A DNA stretch of 6,708 nt, taken from contig JAEVYR010000493.1 in assembly GCA_023392645.1 (NCBI GenBank), forward strand, positions 1 to 6,708. The letters run 5' to 3'. Shown in pieces: positions 5,688 to 6,708 of the stretch. Made by a program: the position numbers and the translations under genes. Within the stretch, counting starts at the first letter, position 1; the number at the start of each line of letters is the position of its first letter. The notes under the pieces are model-generated. The model did not search any database. It was not told the DNA's origin and saw only the letters and a list, made by a program, of their open reading frames with translations. The DNA comes from Chloroflexota bacterium. GTDB taxonomy: Bacteria > Chloroflexota > Chloroflexia > Thermomicrobiales > UBA6265.

Positions 5688-6708
5688 CTACCAGGGCATC
5701 GCGGGGATGTCGGTTTCGCCGGTGGCGATCAGCGCGAGGCGCTGCTGGATCAGCGTCGCCCACCACACATCGGGCACCGCCAGCGACATGATGGCCACCG
5801 CGCGCGGCCCGTCGGGCAGGAAGATCCCACCGACGTCGTTGGCGGCGTCGGGCAGGTTCCCTGACTTGTTGAATGACGAATAGGTGCCATCCAGGAAGTG
5901 CGGGAACCCATCCCGAAGCGCCTGCTGGGCGAGGATGTCACCGACCTGCTGGCTCACCCACGGCGAAATCAGTGTGTCGTTGATCACGGCGAGCTGGTAC
6001 CGCGCCATGTCGAGTGGCGTGGAGATGTTGACCGAGCCCGCCTCGGCCGCGCTTTCCTCGAGATACTCGATCGCGACCTCCCACTCCTCGGGCGATGAAA
6101 CGTCCGGCCCCATCGGCGGCGGCCAGTTCGGCAGCTCCTCGGGGTTGGCGAAGAGGTAGGTATCCTGCATGCCGATGACCTGCGCCGTCATCCGCAACAT
6201 CTCGGGGTTCGTCAACGTCAGCAGGGTTCGGGCGGCGGCGTTGCTCGACCACGCGCCGACGGCGAAGAGGTAGTCCTTGATGGTGAATTCCTGCCAGAGG
6301 TCCGCCTCGGTGAAGTGCATGTCGCCCCAGTCGCCGAGTGCCTCCGGCGTGAGCGGCAACGTGTCATCAAGGGAAAACTGACCACCCTCGATACGCCAGA
6401 GGATGTCGGCCATCAGGATCAGCTTGTAGGTGCTGGCGGTGATGAACGGCGTGGTGCCGTTGATCGAAGCGACCACGGTGCCGTCTTGCTCCAGGACGAC
6501 GTAGCCATAGACGCCAGTCTGGCCCGCGACCAGCTCATTCGCCCGCCACTGCTCGGGCGTGTCGGGAATCTCGTTGACCGGCATGGCCCGCACGACGGGC
6601 ACCGGTGACGCGGCCGGCGAAGCAGGCGGCGGGAGAGGAGTGGGCCCGTGCACCGGGCGGGCCGGAGTCGCGGGCGTGGCGGCCATGCCGGGCGGGGATG
6701 CCGACGGC
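5688..6708 (-). CDS. Class A beta-lactamase-like serine hydrolase, N-terminus beyond window
   Basis: A penicillin-binding-type serine hydrolase of the class A beta-lactamase fold; 339 residues are visible and the frame stays open to the right edge. Counting from the in-window ATG at 6686, the nucleophile motif is STYK (85-88), the second motif SSN (147-149, where class A has SDN), and the third KSG (274-276, where KTG is usual). Spacing from Ser147 puts Glu183 and Asn187 where class A enzymes have Glu166 and Asn170. About 20 extra residues rich in Pro and Glu (188-220) follow before KSG. The first 35 residues are Pro/Ala-rich, typical of a linker behind a signal peptide or lipoprotein anchor, which must lie outside the window; the ATG at 6686 is therefore probably internal. 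The cell location is likely extracytoplasmic. Activity on beta-lactams is not established; a peptidoglycan-related or other hydrolase is possible. It converges on the UPF0182 gene. Confidence 0.88.
   Translation of the reverse strand, partial: PSASPPGMAATPATPARPVHGPTPLPPPASPAASPVPVVRAMPVNEIPDTPEQWRANELVAGQTGVYGYVVLEQDGTVVASINGTTPFITASTYKLILMADILWRIEGGQFSLDDTLPLTPEALGDWGDMHFTEADLWQEFTIKDYLFAVGAWSSNAAARTLLTLTNPEMLRMTAQVIGMQDTYLFANPEELPNWPPPMGPDVSSPEEWEVAIEYLEESAAEAGSVNISTPLDMARYQLAVINDTLISPWVSQQVGDILAQQALRDGFPHFLDGTYSSFNKSGNLPDAANDVGGIFLPDGPRAVAIMSLAVPDVWWATLIQQRLALIATGETDIPAMPW

Overview
This is a GC-rich bacterial window (roughly two thirds G+C by eye) carrying five protein genes and no RNA gene, insertion sequence or CRISPR array that I can support. 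The combination of a large UPF0182 membrane protein with an Ala/Pro-rich tail, a YycJ/WalJ-type metallo-hydrolase and small Thermomicrobia-like proteins suggests Chloroflexota (Thermomicrobia or Sphaerobacter relatives), with Actinobacteria as the alternative. This placement is inference from family content and composition, not from a marker gene.

Layout. (1) 52-90: a near-ideal terminator hairpin for the gene to its right. (2) 153-686, minus: a 177-residue helix-turn-helix regulator with a GTG start. (3) 687-1071: a divergent intergenic region. It holds a near-consensus sigma-70 promoter for the regulator (TTGACA, 17 bp, TACAAT) overlapped by an array of GTAC-cored sites that looks like an operator, a leader hairpin, and a weak candidate promoter for the next gene. 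(4) 1072-1437, plus: a four-helix membrane protein with two histidines placed like heme ligands, resembling half of a CtaA/COX15-type protein. (5) 1438-1624: a convergent gap with a 64-base nested inverted-repeat element. (6) 1625-2479, minus: a YycJ/WalJ-family metallo-beta-lactamase-fold hydrolase. (7) 2480-2587: a short divergent promoter region with an 8-bp palindrome. (8) 2588-5452, plus: a UPF0182 integral membrane protein with seven predicted N-terminal membrane helices and a large extracytoplasmic domain. (9) 5453-5687: a convergent gap with three successive perfect inverted repeats. (10) 5688 to the right edge, minus: an exported-looking class A beta-lactamase-like serine hydrolase whose N-terminus runs off the window.

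The genes alternate in strand and form no operon, so they need not act in one pathway. Each is mostly ordinary for its family. The most distinctive parts are the GTAC array over the regulator promoter, the half-CtaA-like membrane protein, and the atypical active-site motifs (SSN, KSG, long insertion) of the serine hydrolase. I saw no convincing evidence of a wholly new multigene system.
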